From NCBI RefSeq assembly GCF_018613315.1, contig NZ_JAGGQL010000012.1:10257-74256 (forward strand): DNA of 64,000 nucleotides, written 5' to 3'. Positions 55,927 through 64,000 of this stretch are shown one piece after another. Below the pieces are notes generated by a model, which saw only the letters and a program-made list of their open reading frames with translations, had not been told where the DNA came from and ran no database searches. The translations under genes were made by a program, and so were the position numbers. This DNA comes from Bacillus sp. ISL-37 (GTDB taxonomy: Bacteria; Bacillota; Bacilli; Bacillales; Cytobacillaceae). How positions within the stretch are numbered: the stretch's first letter is position 1; each line of letters starts with the position of its first letter.

Positions 55927-56406
55927 ATGAACAGAGAACAAAGCCAATATGATGTAAACGGACAGATGAGAGAGGACAACAATAATTCCAGAGATTTTGT
56001 CGCTGGAGCAATTGTTGGCGGGCTTGCCGGAGCACTGGCTGCACTATTGCTTGCTCCTAAGTCAGGCAAAGAGTTAAGAGGGTCGCTTAATGAGCAAACT
56101 TCTACACTAAAGAACAAGAGTGCTGACCTTGCATCGGTAGCGAAGGAGAAAGCAAGCGGCTTGAAAGAAACTGTTTCACAGCAGTCTTCTACGATTGCCA
56201 ACAAGGTGAAAGACATGAAGAACAAGAACGGTAATACTTCAGAGAACACGGATGTTGACGAAGGCGAACTTCAAGAAGTACCAACTTCCATGGCAGAGAC
56301 AAGCACAATGGAAAACACACATACTGCTACTGGAGAAGAAATCCAAAAGAAGCTTGAAGAAACGCAAAAAGCTTTTGATGATACTGAAAACAAGCTGAAT
56401 CAGTAA
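55927..56406 (+). CDS. ytxH: YtxH-like general stress protein
   Basis: A 159-residue protein. The glycine-rich helix FVAGAIVGGLAGALAALLLAPKSGKELR is the YtxH signature; the remainder is an amphipathic coil and an acidic tail. ATG 55927 after AAAGGTGGAG. Cell-envelope stress role by family. Confidence 0.9.
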   Translation: MNREQSQYDVNGQMREDNNNSRDFVAGAIVGGLAGALAALLLAPKSGKELRGSLNEQTSTLKNKSADLASVAKEKASGLKETVSQQSSTIANKVKDMKNKNGNTSENTDVDEGELQEVPTSMAETSTMENTHTATGEEIQKKLEETQKAFDDTENKLNQ

Positions 56407-56552
56407 GTTTGTCAATGAAACGGTGAAGTGGTAAGATAACTTCACCGTTTATTTTTTATAAAAGCCTGTTTTCGCCTTGATTATTAAATCAAGAGGGATT
56501 GTTGCTTTTAGTAGTGAAAGTAACATAGAGGCTTATAAAAGGAGAGAGTAGT

Positions 56553-56882
56553 ATGAAAAAGATTGATTCAATCGAACAGTTTGACACACTTGTCGATTCT
56601 GGTGAAACATTCTTCATGCTGAAGCACAGCACGACCTGCCCAATCAGCGCTGCAGGATATGATGAATTCGCGAAGTTCGAAAACGCCGGCAACGATAATC
56701 TATATTATCTAACAGTCCAGGATTCACGTGACCTATCAAACCATATTGCTGAGAAGTTCCATGTTAAACATGAATCGCCTCAGGCAATTTTATTTGTGAA
56801 TTCAGATGTAGCATGGCATGCTTCTCATTTTAAAATCACCGCAAAATCATTGGCGGGAGCTAAAGAAGAAAATGTAAAGTAA
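56553..56882 (+). CDS. ytxJ: YtxJ monothiol bacilliredoxin-like protein
   Basis: A 109-residue thioredoxin-fold protein with a monothiol active site TTCPIS (Cys near residue 30), as in the bacillithiol-linked YtxJ family. AAAGGAGAG precedes ATG. Third gene of the ytxGHJ group, though 146 bases behind ytxH. Confidence 0.92.
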   Translation: MKKIDSIEQFDTLVDSGETFFMLKHSTTCPISAAGYDEFAKFENAGNDNLYYLTVQDSRDLSNHIAEKFHVKHESPQAILFVNSDVAWHASHFKITAKSLAGAKEENVK

Positions 56883-56911
56883 AAAAACATCCAAACAGGA
56901 TGTTTTTTTAC
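56883..56911 (+). terminator. intrinsic terminator after ytxJ
   Basis: AAACATCC-aaaca-GGATGTTT followed by TTTT. Confidence 0.92.
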
Positions 56912-56943
56912 TTTGGCTGTTTTCGTAATGATTGTTGTTAAAA

Positions 56944-57095
56944 TCCTAAAGCCGATTTTAACGTAATATAAAGCTATTTTGTAGGTCGGTATAAGTTGGC
57001 ATGCTCTTTTCTCATAACAAGAGTCTACTTAGCGAAGAAGCATAGTTCATTCACTTCTATATTGTAGTCAATAGCAACAAAGTTTGAGAAAAAAG
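56944..57095. repeat. dispersed structured repeat R2, copy 2
   Basis: Same element and orientation as 1681-1837. In this copy CTTTTCTCATAAC can pair with the TTTGAGAAAAAAG near the far end. It lies between convergent ytxJ and the FtsA-like gene. Confidence 0.75.
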
Positions 57096-57098
57096 CCT

Positions 57099-59261
57099 TT
57101 ACTTTAGACTTATTGGGCTTTCGAAGATTATATTTAACTCATCACCAGGTGCAAGAAGATCGTCAAACGCTGCTTTTTCTCCGTTTTTCAACAGGGTGAA
57201 TCCGCGGCTGTCTTTAGGGATATCAACCTGTGCAAAGTTGAATAAGTCCTGAAAGATAAACGGCTGGACATCCTTTTTCTTTGTGGATAGATGGTCCCCG
57301 CTATATATGCGTTCGTCCATCCCAAGCTTACTGCCATCACGGGTGAATTGAATTAATTCCTGTTGAAGCTGGATTTGCTGGCCGTTGAAAAAGATCGGCA
57401 TTGATTCAGAAACAGGTATCCCCAGTATTTCTACCAGTCTTCTAAGTGTTGATTCCGTACCTTTTTCAAAACGGATGTCATCAAGATGGTCAATTTTATT
57501 TTGCAATTTTGCTGCCAGGCCGTTTACATAAATTTTTCCGATGAACTCTGTGATTTTGTGTTCTACACCGTCAATCTTTATAAAAAATGGGCGAGTGTCA
57601 TTAAGGAGCTCTGCTAGTTTAAGCTCCTTTAGAACGCCTTCAACAGTGGTGGCCATGTCAAAAATAATCTCGTCTCTGTCTGCGACAGGTTGGGACATCG
57701 AAGCAGGAAAACTATTGCAGGTTAAACCTGCGCTAACTTCATATCTTTTACCGTTGATAATGACGGTCTTGGAAGGAAGCTCACCGATCAAGTCACCAAG
57801 TGTTAGCTCTGGTCTGACTCCATCCTCTCCCTTTTGGACAGTTAATTTATCTCCTCCATCTACCTGATCATCGAATGAGCAAGGTAAACCATTTTTCAAT
57901 AATACGGGTTGCTGTCCATGCTTACCGGGTATGGTCACATTTTTACCATTCAGGCTGACAATCATGGCGAGCCCCGGCCTGCCGTAAAGCTTGTTCATTT
58001 TAATCCCGGCAGCCAGCAGACAGTCTCCAACGGTCAATTTGTTTACCTCGAATAGCCTTACCGGCTGGCCGTTCACATGAACTGTATGATATTGGACAGG
58101 AGATTGCTTCGCTGCAATGGCAATACCGATTGGCGTCACAAGTTCAGGACCTTTCGTTATATGATCTGCAAATGAAACGGAATTGATTGCGTCTAGTCCG
58201 CGGATGGCGACCCTGTTTTCCGGCAGGTTCAACTTGGTAGCAAGCCTCCTGGGCAGATCAGGTGTAAGGCTTCCGCCCCCAACAAGCATCACTGCTTTAG
58301 GGGATTTATTGCCATTGAGCTTCAAGATTTCTTCACCGATTGTTTCTGCCAAACGGTCAATTGCAGGGGCGATACGTTGTACAGCTTCATCCTTGCTGAC
58401 CACTGTTTCAAAGCCAAGTATGTCTGTGATTGAGATTGACTGATTTTCATGCAGGTCCCGCTTTGCTTTTTCAGCAAGAGGGAAGTCCAGCAAAAATTCA
58501 TCACTAACCGCTTCAGTGATTTCATCCCCCGCTACTGGGACCATTCCATAGGCAATTACTGTACCGGAGTCAGTGAGAGCGATATCGGATGTCCCTGCGC
58601 CTATATCAACAAGAGCGACATTCAATCTCCTCATAGACGCAGGAATCAACACATTGATTGCAGCAATCGGTTCAAGAGTAAGAGCGTCCATCTCAACACC
58701 AGCCCGGTCTAAAGCAGATAGCAGTGATTCAACGACAACTTTTGGCAGGAAGGTCGCTATGATTTCCACAGATGCTTCATTTCCTCGCTGGTCAATAAGA
58801 CTTCCTATTTCTTCTCCATCAAGCTGGTAATAAAGTACTGAGTATCCGACACAATAATAGTGATGATCATTGTGTTTTTCACCAGCAACAGCAGCTTGTG
58901 CCAGCTGGACTGCACTTAATTCAAGGTGGAGGATGTCCTGCTTTGAAAACATCGGCTTGCCGGAAATATCGACTACAGCTTTTGATTGTTCAGTTTTCAG
59001 AGCACGGCCAGCTGCAGCAACACAGACCTTTGTTAAGGGGCCATGTGAAACTTCCAGTGCCTCTTTAATTTCAGTGATGATTTCTGATACTGACAAAACA
59101 TCATGGATTTGGCCATCCAGCATCGACCTTTCCTTGTGTTCACGGACAATGATGTCGACAGCTTCATAATGTCCATCAGATTCTTCCAGGATGATTCCCA
59201 CAACAGATCTGGTTCCTATATCTAACGCAAACAGTTTATTATTCACATGCAATTCATGCAC
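57099..59261 (-). CDS. FtsA/PilM-like actin-fold protein with extended C-terminus
   Basis: A 720-residue protein. The N-terminal half (to about 400) is an FtsA/PilM-type ATPase: FALDIGTRSVVGI (phosphate 1), VALVDIGAGTSDIAL (phosphate 2) and AVMLVGGGSLTPDLP (adenosine). The C-terminal 320 residues carry short repeated beta-rich modules: LLKNG-x3-SFDDQVDGGDKLTV near 449-475 recurs as LLKNG-x4-FDDLLAPGDELNI at the very end, and VNGQPVRLFEV, INGKRYEV and FNGQQIQL segments also recur. Absent from the B. subtilis gene order as I recall it. A morphogenesis or surface-system role is possible; no partner gene is adjacent. Confidence 0.8.
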   Translation of the reverse strand: MHELHVNNKLFALDIGTRSVVGIILEESDGHYEAVDIIVREHKERSMLDGQIHDVLSVSEIITEIKEALEVSHGPLTKVCVAAAGRALKTEQSKAVVDISGKPMFSKQDILHLELSAVQLAQAAVAGEKHNDHHYYCVGYSVLYYQLDGEEIGSLIDQRGNEASVEIIATFLPKVVVESLLSALDRAGVEMDALTLEPIAAINVLIPASMRRLNVALVDIGAGTSDIALTDSGTVIAYGMVPVAGDEITEAVSDEFLLDFPLAEKAKRDLHENQSISITDILGFETVVSKDEAVQRIAPAIDRLAETIGEEILKLNGNKSPKAVMLVGGGSLTPDLPRRLATKLNLPENRVAIRGLDAINSVSFADHITKGPELVTPIGIAIAAKQSPVQYHTVHVNGQPVRLFEVNKLTVGDCLLAAGIKMNKLYGRPGLAMIVSLNGKNVTIPGKHGQQPVLLKNGLPCSFDDQVDGGDKLTVQKGEDGVRPELTLGDLIGELPSKTVIINGKRYEVSAGLTCNSFPASMSQPVADRDEIIFDMATTVEGVLKELKLAELLNDTRPFFIKIDGVEHKITEFIGKIYVNGLAAKLQNKIDHLDDIRFEKGTESTLRRLVEILGIPVSESMPIFFNGQQIQLQQELIQFTRDGSKLGMDERIYSGDHLSTKKKDVQPFIFQDLFNFAQVDIPKDSRGFTLLKNGEKAAFDDLLAPGDELNIIFESPISLK

Positions 59262-59626
59262 CCTCTAACTTAAGATCTCATACGATGCTTTATCACTTAA
59301 AAGCGTTTAATTATTAAAGAATTTTTACGTGACAATCAATATTTTTTCAGATATAATTACCTTTATCATATTATAGAGCTTGATTCATAGCACATTTGCT
59401 GCATTTTATTACATCTGGCTTCTATTATATTATCGGCTTTGAAGTGACATTGCTTTAGGTTCGGAGCTGCAGAAAGCTGATTTTATAAAAATTGCACCAT
59501 CAGAAATTCTGGTGCTGTAAAAAAGATCAGATTATACGCATTTCCAGCGTGCAGTGAAGTAATGGTCTTTGTTTGAAAAGTCTTAGGGTTAGGACTAAAA
59601 TGAATTCCGAAAGGACGGGACAGAAA
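59262..59626. other. divergent intergenic region with a hairpin before aroA
   Basis: No gene. GCACCA (59494-59499) and TGGTGC (59510-59515) form a hairpin without a T run. AT-rich promoter-like DNA lies near 59330-59440. No T-box or riboswitch was recognised. Confidence 0.5.
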
Positions 59627-60700
59627 ATGAGTAAAAATCTTGACCAGCTTAGAAATCGTGTGGATGAATTGAATTTAGAGCTTCTATCATTAATTAATGA
59701 AAGAGCCCTGCTCGTCCAGGAAATTGGCCGTGCAAAAGAAACTCAGGGTGTCTACCGTTATGACCCTGTGCGCGAGAGAGAAATGCTTGATTTGATCAAG
59801 GAAAAAAATAACGGTCCTTTTGAGAATTCAACAATAGAACATATTTTCAAGGAAGTTTTCAAGGCAGGCCTTGAGCTTCAATCGGATGACCACCGCAAAG
59901 CTCTTCTCGTCTCCAGGAAGAAAAAGCCTGAAGATACAATCATTGATATTAAGGGTTTAAAAATCGGCGATGGTACACCAGACTTTGTTTTCGGTCCATG
60001 TTCGGTTGAGTCATATGAACAAGTGGCGACTGTGGCTGAAGCAGTTAAAGCGAAGGGCTTCAAGCTGCTGCGCGGCGGAGCTTTCAAGCCACGGACTTCA
60101 CCTTATGACTTCCAGGGACTAGGGATAGAAGGACTTAAGATTTTGAAGAGAGTAGCAGATGAATACGATCTCGCTGTCATTAGTGAAATTGTCACACCTG
60201 CCGATATCGAAATCGCTGTCGACTACCTTGATGTGATCCAAATCGGCGCCCGCAACATGCAAAACTTCGAGCTTCTTAAAGCTGCAGGAGCTGTGAATAA
60301 ACCTATTTTACTAAAACGTGGACTTGCCGCTACAATCGAAGAGTTTATCAATGCGGCTGAATATATCATGTCACAGGGCAATGGCCAAATCATTCTGTGT
60401 GAGCGTGGAATCCGGACGTACGAAAGAGCTACAAGGAATACACTTGATATCTCTGCAGTGCCAATCTTGAAAAAAGAAACACATCTCCCAGTCATGGTTG
60501 ATGTTACCCACTCTACTGGCAGAAGAGACCTGTTGCTGCCAGCAGCCAAAGCAGCACTTGCAATTGGAGCAGATGGAGTCATGGCAGAGGTTCATCCAGA
60601 TCCAGCAATAGCTTTATCTGACAATGCCCAACAGATGGATTTGAAGCAGTTTGATGAGTTTTTAGAGGGATTGAAAAACACTCCATTTGTGAGAGTATAA
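59627..60700 (+). CDS. aroA: chorismate mutase-DAHP synthase fusion
   Basis: A 357-residue bifunctional enzyme. An AroQ-type chorismate mutase occupies residues 1-85 ([27 protein letters not shown]) and a type I-beta DAHP synthase the rest ([54 protein letters not shown]). It makes the first aromatic pathway intermediate; the mutase domain lets chorismate or prephenate inhibit it. ATG 59627 matches family N-termini; ATG 59600 is an alternative. Confidence 0.93.
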   Translation: MSKNLDQLRNRVDELNLELLSLINERALLVQEIGRAKETQGVYRYDPVREREMLDLIKEKNNGPFENSTIEHIFKEVFKAGLELQSDDHRKALLVSRKKKPEDTIIDIKGLKIGDGTPDFVFGPCSVESYEQVATVAEAVKAKGFKLLRGGAFKPRTSPYDFQGLGIEGLKILKRVADEYDLAVISEIVTPADIEIAVDYLDVIQIGARNMQNFELLKAAGAVNKPILLKRGLAATIEEFINAAEYIMSQGNGQIILCERGIRTYERATRNTLDISAVPILKKETHLPVMVDVTHSTGRRDLLLPAAKAALAIGADGVMAEVHPDPAIALSDNAQQMDLKQFDEFLEGLKNTPFVRV

Positions 60701-60706
60701 AGTTCT

Positions 60707-60738
60707 TGAAACCTTCCTTTCTTTAGGAAGGTTTTTTT
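60707..60738 (+). terminator. intrinsic terminator after aroA
   Basis: AAACCTTCCT-ttctt-TAGGAAGGTTT followed by TTTT. Confidence 0.93.
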
Positions 60739-60962
60739 ATGGAGCATTTAAGGGTAACTTAAAAAGAAGTGGTTTTAACAGAAATATTGATAAAAATAAA
60801 TAAATTAAGTTGTTCAGATTGCGGGATTGATAAGGATGTCGTATGATTAATAACATAATTATGCTTGTACATATAATCACAAACTTAAAAAATGATTATT
60901 GTGGCAATTTTTGCTGTAAACTAACTGAAAAGCGCCGTTTATTACCTGAAGGAGTGAAATAG

Positions 60963-61961
60963 ATGAATATTACAATATATGATGTGGCACGGGAAGCAAA
61001 CGTTTCAATGGCAACGGTTTCACGTGTTGTTAACGGAAATCCGAACGTAAAGCCAGCTACGAGGAAGAAGGTCATGGAGGTTATTGACCGTCTTGGATAC
61101 CGTCCGAATGCTGTTGCCCGGGGGCTGGCAAGCAAAAAGACGACGACTGTCGGAGTCATCATTCCCGATATCGCTAGTCCGTTCTTTGCTGAGCTGGCAA
61201 GGGGAATTGAAGATATTGCCACGATGTACAAATATAATATTATCCTGAGCAACTCAGACCAAAATATTGAAAAAGAACTGCACCTGTTAAATACAATGCT
61301 TGGCAAACAAGTAGACGGAATTGTTTTCATGGGCGGCAATATAAAAGCCGACCATGTTGAGGAATTCAAGAAGTCACCGGTACCAATCGTCCTTGCAGGC
61401 TCGATTGAGGAATCTGGTGAAATTCCATCTGTCAATATTGATTATGAGCAGGCAACATTCGATGCTGTTTCTACATTTGTAGAAAAAGGACACAAGCAAA
61501 TCGCATTCGTTATTGGACCACAGCTGGAGCCAATCAACAAGGATAAAAAGCTTGAAGGTTATAAGCGCGCATTAAAAGATGCCGGAATCGAATATAACGA
61601 AGAGCTTGTTGTCGAAGGAGATTATACGTATGATTCAGGTCTCGAGGCTATTGAAAGAATCCTTGAGCTTGATACGAAGCCAACAGCAATCCTGGTCGGA
61701 TCGGATGAGATGGCACTTGGCGTAATCCATGGTGCATTTGACCGAGGTTACAGCGTGCCTGATGACTTCGAAGTAATCAGTTCCGACAATACAAGACTTA
61801 CTCTTATGGTACGTCCGCAGCTTACAACAATTGTCCAGCCTCTATACGATATCGGTGCAGTTGCCATGCGCTTATTGACGAAATATATGAACAAAGAAAA
61901 CGTAGATGAGAATATCGTCGTCCTGCCACACCGAATTGAGAACAGAAAATCTACGAAATAA
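60963..61961 (+). CDS. ccpA: catabolite control protein A
   Basis: A 332-residue LacI/GalR regulator. The DNA-binding part is [34 protein letters not shown], the hinge helix is [14 protein letters not shown], and the periplasmic-binding-like domain includes the HPr contact region. With HPr-Ser46-P it binds cre boxes; a perfect one precedes the 3-hydroxybutyrate operon here. ATG at 60963, AAGGAGTG upstream. Confidence 0.95.
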   Translation: MNITIYDVAREANVSMATVSRVVNGNPNVKPATRKKVMEVIDRLGYRPNAVARGLASKKTTTVGVIIPDIASPFFAELARGIEDIATMYKYNIILSNSDQNIEKELHLLNTMLGKQVDGIVFMGGNIKADHVEEFKKSPVPIVLAGSIEESGEIPSVNIDYEQATFDAVSTFVEKGHKQIAFVIGPQLEPINKDKKLEGYKRALKDAGIEYNEELVVEGDYTYDSGLEAIERILELDTKPTAILVGSDEMALGVIHGAFDRGYSVPDDFEVISSDNTRLTLMVRPQLTTIVQPLYDIGAVAMRLLTKYMNKENVDENIVVLPHRIENRKSTK

Positions 61962-61967
61962 AATTGA

Positions 61968-62003
61968 GAAGCCGTTTGCAGTTGATGCAAACGGCTTTTT
62001 TAT
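61968..62003 (+). terminator. intrinsic terminator after ccpA
   Basis: AAGCCGTTTGCA-gttga-TGCAAACGGCTT followed by TTTT. Confidence 0.93.
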
Positions 62004-62174
62004 AGAAAAACGAAGGCTGGTTTAGGTATTCGATTGAAATCAACGAGAAAAATGGCAAAATAGACAGCTATAATAAAATTACCGGCCAAAGACTTAGATA
62101 TATCAGCATCTAATGCAATAGCAGCCACTTTTTCAGGTAAAATAACCACGAATTCATTTTATTTTAGCAATGTT

Positions 62175-62296
62175 TTCAATTAATTCGACCACATCTTCAA
62201 TTAATTCGACCACTTTTTTGATTAATTCGACCACATATCAAATTAATTAAACCACTTTTTCAATTAATTCGACCAAATCCACAATTAATTCGATCA
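62175..62296. repeat. 21-bp tandem array (family G), six units
   Basis: ATTAATTCGACCA or close variants begin at 62179, 62200, 62221, 62242, 62263 and 62284: all spacings 21 bp. It lies between convergent ccpA and acuC. Neither flank shows the GAACTGG element seen with families F and C. Confidence 0.93.
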
Positions 62297-62335
62297 ACTC
62301 AATGGATGTCGCTTCATCCTATACTTTAAAAAAAC

Positions 62336-62368
62336 ATACAAAAAACCGGGTCAAATGCTCCCGGTTTC
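62336..62368 (-). terminator. intrinsic terminator after acuC
   Basis: AAACCGGG-tcaaatgct-CCCGGTTT; on the minus strand a T-rich tract follows. Confidence 0.87.
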
Positions 62369-62372
62369 TAAC

Positions 62373-63545
62373 TCACACAGTTTCAGATTTCTTATTTGAA
62401 CGGATTGGATACAAGGCTTTCTCCACTGTCTGGGCATTCTTTTCGGTAATTTCCGGTTTGCGCGGGATGGGCGGATATAAATCGTCAGGATCGTCCCACT
62501 CCTGTGGCAATTCTACAGGTGCTTGATCCTTCCATTCTTCTATCCACTCCTGCGGCAAGCTGCCATAACAGTTTGAGTTTTCAATCATTTCAAGCCAGAT
62601 CAGTGACCAGGCTCTTGGCACAACGCGCCAAATATCATAGCCTCCGCCGCCAACAGCAACCCATTTGCCGCCGCAATATTTATGGGCAACTTCATGGGCC
62701 AGCTTTGGGATTTCCCGATAAATTCTCATCGTAGACGATAAATGGGTCAATGGATCAAGATAATGAGCATCTGCTCCATTTTGCGTAAGAATTACATCTG
62801 GTTTAAAGAACTCGGCAACTTCCATCAGTGCATTCCTATAGGCATCTAGCCATGATTCATCCTCTGTGAAAGCATCGACCGGGATATTGAAAGAATATCC
62901 ATAGCCCTTGCCCTGACCTCGCTCATTCACATTTCCTGTACCCGGGAAAAGGTAACGTCCGGTTTCGTGAATCGATAGAGTGCATACATTAGGGTCATCA
63001 TAAAATGACCATTGTACGCCATCTCCATGGTGTGCATCGGTATCGACATATAGTACCCGGGCATTGTATTTTTCCTGCAGGTATTTGATCGCTACAGAAC
63101 TGTCATTGTAAATACAGAAGCCCGACGCTTTTCCCCGGAAGCCGTGATGCAGGCCTCCGCCCAGATGAAGTGCGTGGTTGGCTTTACCGGTCATGACATA
63201 ATCCACTGCTGTCAGGGTGCCCCCGACAAGCAAAGCGCTTGCTTCATGCATATTTGCAAAAATCGGTGTATCTTCCGTTCCCAATCCATATCCTTCCGCA
63301 GATTCACTCTTAAGCTTTCCCTGGCCAGCAAGCTTAACAGCGTTTACAAAATTGGGGTCATGAACGAGGTGGAGTTCCTCATCCGTTGCCATCCGAGGCG
63401 CTACAATATATTCCTCATCAATTGCGCCAATTTTACGCAGCAAATCCAGCGTAAGTTTCAACCTGATCTGGTTGAAAGGATGATGGCTGCTGAAACGATA
63501 ATTCAGCAGCCCTTCGGAAAAGACAAATACAGAGCGATCGCTCAT
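62373..63545 (-). CDS. acuC: AcuC, histone-deacetylase-family acetoin utilisation protein
   Basis: A 390-residue zinc deacetylase. [22 protein letters not shown] and [14 protein letters not shown] carry the metal ligands and charge relay, and [15 protein letters not shown] is the C-terminal signature. The B. subtilis enzyme deacetylates acetyl-CoA synthetase. ATG 63545 overlaps the acuB stop by four bases. Confidence 0.94.
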   Translation of the reverse strand: MSDRSVFVFSEGLLNYRFSSHHPFNQIRLKLTLDLLRKIGAIDEEYIVAPRMATDEELHLVHDPNFVNAVKLAGQGKLKSESAEGYGLGTEDTPIFANMHEASALLVGGTLTAVDYVMTGKANHALHLGGGLHHGFRGKASGFCIYNDSSVAIKYLQEKYNARVLYVDTDAHHGDGVQWSFYDDPNVCTLSIHETGRYLFPGTGNVNERGQGKGYGYSFNIPVDAFTEDESWLDAYRNALMEVAEFFKPDVILTQNGADAHYLDPLTHLSSTMRIYREIPKLAHEVAHKYCGGKWVAVGGGGYDIWRVVPRAWSLIWLEMIENSNCYGSLPQEWIEEWKDQAPVELPQEWDDPDDLYPPIPRKPEITEKNAQTVEKALYPIRSNKKSETV

Positions 63546-64000
63546 GATGAAACTCCCGGAAGGTTCGGCCAGAGTACATGATGTCCGGCCTTTTTCAAGT
63601 CCTCGATCACAGCGATTGGATTCATCGTCTGGATTCTTACGACGAGGATTTTAAAACGTTCATCCTTTTGGTCAGGGTATACGAGCACACTCTGGATATT
63701 GGCTTTCCTCATACTGATAACAGAAGCAATTTCACAAAGCATTCCTGCTTTGTTTGGTACTTTAACTTCGATTTGCGAGCCTGGCTGATGTGCGCCAGTA
63801 AGCTCAACGAGTGTATGAAGAAGATCGGTCTCAGTGACGATACCTACCAGCTTTTTATCCTTGGTGATTGGCAGGCAGCTGATATTATGTTCATAAAAAA
63901 TGGCCGAAATTTCCTCGACAAAATCTAGAGGGTGCCCAGTGATCACATTAGTTGTCATAATCGATTTGACTGGGTTATCGAGTTCACCCTTATGCTCATC
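63542..64000 (-). CDS. acuB: AcuB, CBS-ACT domain protein (5' part beyond window)
   Basis: 152 codons from the right edge to the stop. The frame stays open to 64000, so the ATG at 63958 is internal, not the start. The visible part has the end of a first CBS pair, a second CBS motif ([20 protein letters not shown]) and an ACT domain ([19 protein letters not shown]...VLVYPDQ). About 60 N-terminal residues lie outside. It is co-transcribed with acuC. Confidence 0.92.
   Translation of the reverse strand, partial: DEHKGELDNPVKSIMTTNVITGHPLDFVEEISAIFYEHNISCLPITKDKKLVGIVTETDLLHTLVELTGAHQPGSQIEVKVPNKAGMLCEIASVISMRKANIQSVLVYPDQKDERFKILVVRIQTMNPIAVIEDLKKAGHHVLWPNLPGVSS

Noticed and set aside
59494-59515. 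Terminator or riboswitch before aroA
   Set aside because: The hairpin lacks a T run and no known riboswitch core was seen; kept only as a hairpin note.
63542-63958. AcuB start at ATG 63958
   Set aside because: The frame remains open to the right edge and AcuB is normally about 214 residues, so the true start lies outside.
1-64000. tRNA, rRNA, insertion sequences, prophage genes
   Set aside because: No clover-leaf, rRNA signature, transposase or phage structural gene was recognised on either strand.

Overview
The window looks like a chromosomal segment from a spore-forming member of the Bacillaceae, probably of the Mesobacillus/Neobacillus/Cytobacillus type. The evidence is moderate G+C, strong Gram-positive ribosome binding sites with frequent TTG/GTG starts, many intrinsic terminators, sporulation and bacillithiol-type genes (cse60, ytxJ), and a backbone whose gene content and order resemble the ytqA-to-acuB stretch of Bacillus subtilis as I remember it (ytqB, ytqA, ytzC, yttB, leuS, ytfP, ytgP, ytzE, pepV, ytkP, ytlP/Q/R, pulA, ytmP, trmB, ytnP, ytoP, ytpP/Q, sftA, murC, ampS, ytxGHJ, aroA, ccpA, acuC, acuB). 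No rRNA, tRNA, prophage, transposase or CRISPR array was found.

Two blocks look like additions to that backbone. The first (about 2.7-12.4 kb) is a co-oriented run of twelve genes: an unrecognised anchored exoprotein, a System I cytochrome c maturation set (ccmE, ccmF, ccmH-like, two ccmI-like genes, ccmA, ccmB, ccmC, ccmD, a CcmG/ResA-type thioredoxin), then nrfH and nrfA, the ammonia-forming nitrite reductase. Two Fnr-like palindromes precede it. Model bacilli mature c-type haem with System II, so a dedicated System I set beside a CXXCK-containing NrfA is the main metabolic feature here. The second (15.2-19.0 kb) is a sigma-54 regulon: a PAS/AAA+ activator, a textbook -24/-12 promoter, three TCCG-N6-CGGA elements, a perfect cre box, a GntP-type transporter and a 3-hydroxybutyrate dehydrogenase. 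Between the two lies a CueP-type copper lipoprotein gene broken by a single in-frame UGA exactly at a conserved cysteine, with a SECIS-like hairpin at the expected distance.

The rest is housekeeping: leuS behind a T-box leader, a YtgP/MurJ-type flippase, peptidases (PepV, YtoP, AmpS), D-amino-acid transaminase, E. coli-type SpeD, cysteine synthase, YtlP/YtlQ/YtlR, pullulanase, TrmB, the lactonase-like YtnP, SftA, a short nicotinate phosphoribosyltransferase, MurC, the stress genes ytxGHJ behind a sigma-B-like promoter, a large FtsA/PilM-like ATPase, fused chorismate mutase-DAHP synthase, CcpA, AcuC and the 3' part of AcuB (cut by the right edge).

The most unusual structure is in the intergenic DNA. 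Ten short tandem arrays of seven sequence families occur in 64 kb. Their periods cluster at 20-21, 41-42 and 52-53 bp, close to two, four and five turns of B-DNA. The 52-53 bp families carry inverted repeats in each unit. Three of the 21-bp arrays, belonging to two families, abut the same conserved 33-bp flank. A separate mosaic repeat of about 130-180 bp occurs four times, and one stem in it shows a compensatory base-pair change.
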